6,298 nucleotides of DNA from assembly GCA_003164155.1 (NCBI GenBank), contig PLSG01000567.1:1-6298 (forward strand). The letters run 5' to 3'. The notes under the pieces were generated by a model that was not told where the DNA came from, searched no databases, and saw nothing but the letters and a program-made list of their open reading frames with translations. Positions 5,065-6,298 of the stretch are shown piece by piece. The DNA comes from Parachlamydiaceae bacterium. Lineage in GTDB: Bacteria; Chlamydiota; Chlamydiia; Chlamydiales; Parachlamydiaceae. Made by a program: the position numbers and the translations under genes. How positions within the stretch are numbered: the first letter of the stretch is position 1; each line of letters begins with the position of its first letter.

Positions 5065-6211
5065 AATCCCCCAACGGCCAAACATAAGCCTCTATTTTCA
5101 TATCCCCTTTTGCACACATAAATGCCATTATTGCCATTTTTACGTCATCCCGGATAAAGCCTTCTATAAAACACAACTGATGGAAGGCTTAGCCCTGGAA
5201 TGGCAGCAGCGCTTGCCGCAGATGCAAAACACCCAGATAGAATCTATCTATTTTGGAGGGGGAACCCCCTCCTTACTGGGAGCTGAACGCATCGCCCATA
5301 TACTAGACACTGTAAAAGCAGCTTTGCCCTTTGGAGCTGAACCTCCGGAAATAACTTTAGAAGCCAATCCTGAAAATATTTCCACAGAGCTCATGCAATC
5401 TTATGCTCAAGCTGGCATCAACCGTGTCAGCATAGGCGTGCAGACGCTCGATCCCCCTCTTTTGCAGATGTTAAGCCGTCAGCATACCGCCCACAAAGCA
5501 ATTGACGCGGTCATCTCCACGGCGCAGGCAGGGATAGGCAACATCTCCATAGACCTCATGTATGACCTGCCAGGACAGACCTTGCAAAGCTGGCAAAGCA
5601 CTTTAGAGCGTGCCTGTACGCTGCCTATTGCACATCTTTCGCTTTACAATCTCACTATCGAGCCGCATACACCTTTCTATATACGGCGCGAGGCCCTCCA
5701 AAAACTCATGCCAGACTCAGATACCAGCGCCCAAATGCATGTGATGGCTATAGATACCTTGCTCGGCCACGGATGGGAACATTATGAGATCTCGGCCTTT
5801 TCCAAAAACGGATGCATCTCCCGGCATAATGTGGGATACTGGACGTCCCGTCCCTTTTTAGGATTCGGCCCTTCAGCTTTCAGCTATTGGGAAGGGGCTA
5901 GATTTCAAAATTGTTCCAATTTGAGCAAATATCTCCGCGCTTTAAAAGTTCAGAAGTCGCCAGTGGACTTTACCGAAGAACTCCCCTTGCATGCCCACCA
6001 AAGGGAGCTACTCGCCATCCAACTGCGCCTTAGGGCTGGTGTAGACATGACAGCTTTCCAGCAGACGCATGGCCCCCTAGAGAGCGAAGTACTGCAATCC
6101 ATCCAAGGCCTTATACATAGCGAACTCCTAGAATCCAGCGCAAACAGCATCCTCAGACTCACCCGGCGCGGCATGTTGCTCTATGACACCGTAGCCGTGG
6201 AGCTCATCTAA
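5048..6211 (+). CDS. hemW: radical SAM heme chaperone HemW (HemN-like)
   Basis: This 387-aa protein has the usual length of HemW (about 380). The radical SAM [4Fe-4S] motif is C22-x3-C26-x2-C29-x-F, within HIPFCTHKCHYCHF. The phenylalanine after the third cysteine fits HemW, whereas true oxygen-independent coproporphyrinogen oxidase HemN has a fourth cysteine there. Further landmarks are YFGGGTPSLL (68-77), LEANPE (104-109), the SIGVQTLDPPLL block (128-139), IDLMYDLPGQT (168-178), HLSLYNLTIEPHTP (196-209) and SRHNVGYW (258-265). The histidine of the last is in the region linked to heme binding in HemW. HemW proteins bind heme and deliver it to respiratory enzymes; annotation as HemN is common but probably wrong. 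The start overlaps the upstream gene by 17 bp (11 bp if the ATG at 5054 is used), implying translational coupling. No terminator is visible downstream. Confidence 0.92.
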   Translation: MRMSGKIPQRPNISLYFHIPFCTHKCHYCHFYVIPDKAFYKTQLMEGLALEWQQRLPQMQNTQIESIYFGGGTPSLLGAERIAHILDTVKAALPFGAEPPEITLEANPENISTELMQSYAQAGINRVSIGVQTLDPPLLQMLSRQHTAHKAIDAVISTAQAGIGNISIDLMYDLPGQTLQSWQSTLERACTLPIAHLSLYNLTIEPHTPFYIRREALQKLMPDSDTSAQMHVMAIDTLLGHGWEHYEISAFSKNGCISRHNVGYWTSRPFLGFGPSAFSYWEGARFQNCSNLSKYLRALKVQKSPVDFTEELPLHAHQRELLAIQLRLRAGVDMTAFQQTHGPLESEVLQSIQGLIHSELLESSANSILRLTRRGMLLYDTVAVELI

Positions 6212-6246
6212 GCAACTGGCGGATCAGGGCAGAAGATCGGAAATTC

Positions 6247-6276
6247 GGGCACGGGCTCGGGCTCGGGCACGGACAC
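6247..6276. repeat. short GC-rich hexamer tandem repeat
   Basis: Five consecutive 6-bp units follow hemW: GGGCAC, GGGCTC, GGGCTC, GGGCAC, GGACAC. The period is exact, with single-base substitutions. It is much more GC-rich than its surroundings. On the minus strand two frames stay open through it (Arg-Ala or Val-Pro-Glu-Pro type repeats), and one ends in a TAG at 6210-6208 that overlaps the hemW stop. The open length is only about 30 codons before the window edge, so whether it is the end of a convergent gene cannot be decided. Confidence 0.6.
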
Positions 6277-6298
6277 GAAAATGTGGTGTAGGGGAAGG

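Noticed and set aside
4624..5085. 153-codon minus-strand frame opposite the CT053-like gene
   Set aside because: It is the antisense of a charged, Glu/Lys-rich gene, which produces a falsely hydrophobic Phe/Ile/Leu-rich translation. The sense gene has the better start, codon pattern and operon context.
5048..6211. Annotation as oxygen-independent coproporphyrinogen III oxidase HemN
   Set aside because: The radical SAM motif is Cx3Cx2CxF rather than Cx3Cx2CxC, and the HN-x-x-YW block fits HemW.
1..6298. CRISPR array, transposase, phage or toxin-antitoxin genes
   Set aside because: No regularly spaced repeats and no matching protein motifs were seen in any frame.

Overview
The window looks like a chromosomal segment from a member of the Chlamydiota, probably an environmental (Chlamydia-like) lineage rather than Chlamydia itself. 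Two things point there. The block infA, tRNA-Thr, tuf, tRNA-Trp, secE, nusG, rplK, rplA has the chlamydial order. The pair formed by a coiled-coil/acidic protein and hemW resembles the CT053-CT052 pair of C. trachomatis as I recall it. The proteins (NusG, IF-1, SecE, L11) also read like chlamydial versions. No genus can be named from this sequence alone.

Positions 1-3966 are all on the minus strand and are read from right to left. infA (IF-1) comes first, then a 433-bp gap, tRNA-Thr(GGT) and tuf (EF-Tu). A strong hairpin terminator follows tuf, then tRNA-Trp(CCA), secE, nusG, a 198-bp gap, rplK (L11) and the first 70 codons of rplA (L1), which runs off the left edge. Together these supply translation initiation and elongation factors, a transcription elongation factor, the SecE translocase subunit and the L1/L11 ribosomal stalk proteins.

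Positions 3967-4569 are a 603-bp divergent intergenic region and the most unusual part of the window. It holds a tandem pair of TTGTACAA palindromes 21 bp apart, a roughly 126-bp element bounded by a perfect 16-bp inverted repeat with a nested hairpin inside, and an 18-bp perfect palindrome that overlaps a plausible promoter for the rightward genes.

Positions 4570-6211 are on the plus strand. A 164-aa coiled-coil/acidic protein (CT053-like) overlaps the start of hemW, a radical SAM heme chaperone. The last 87 bp hold a short GC-rich hexamer repeat and no recognisable gene.

I see no CRISPR array, phage genes, transposase or defence operon. The coding content is ordinary, and any novelty lies in the noncoding DNA at 4100-4550 and in the CT053-like protein.
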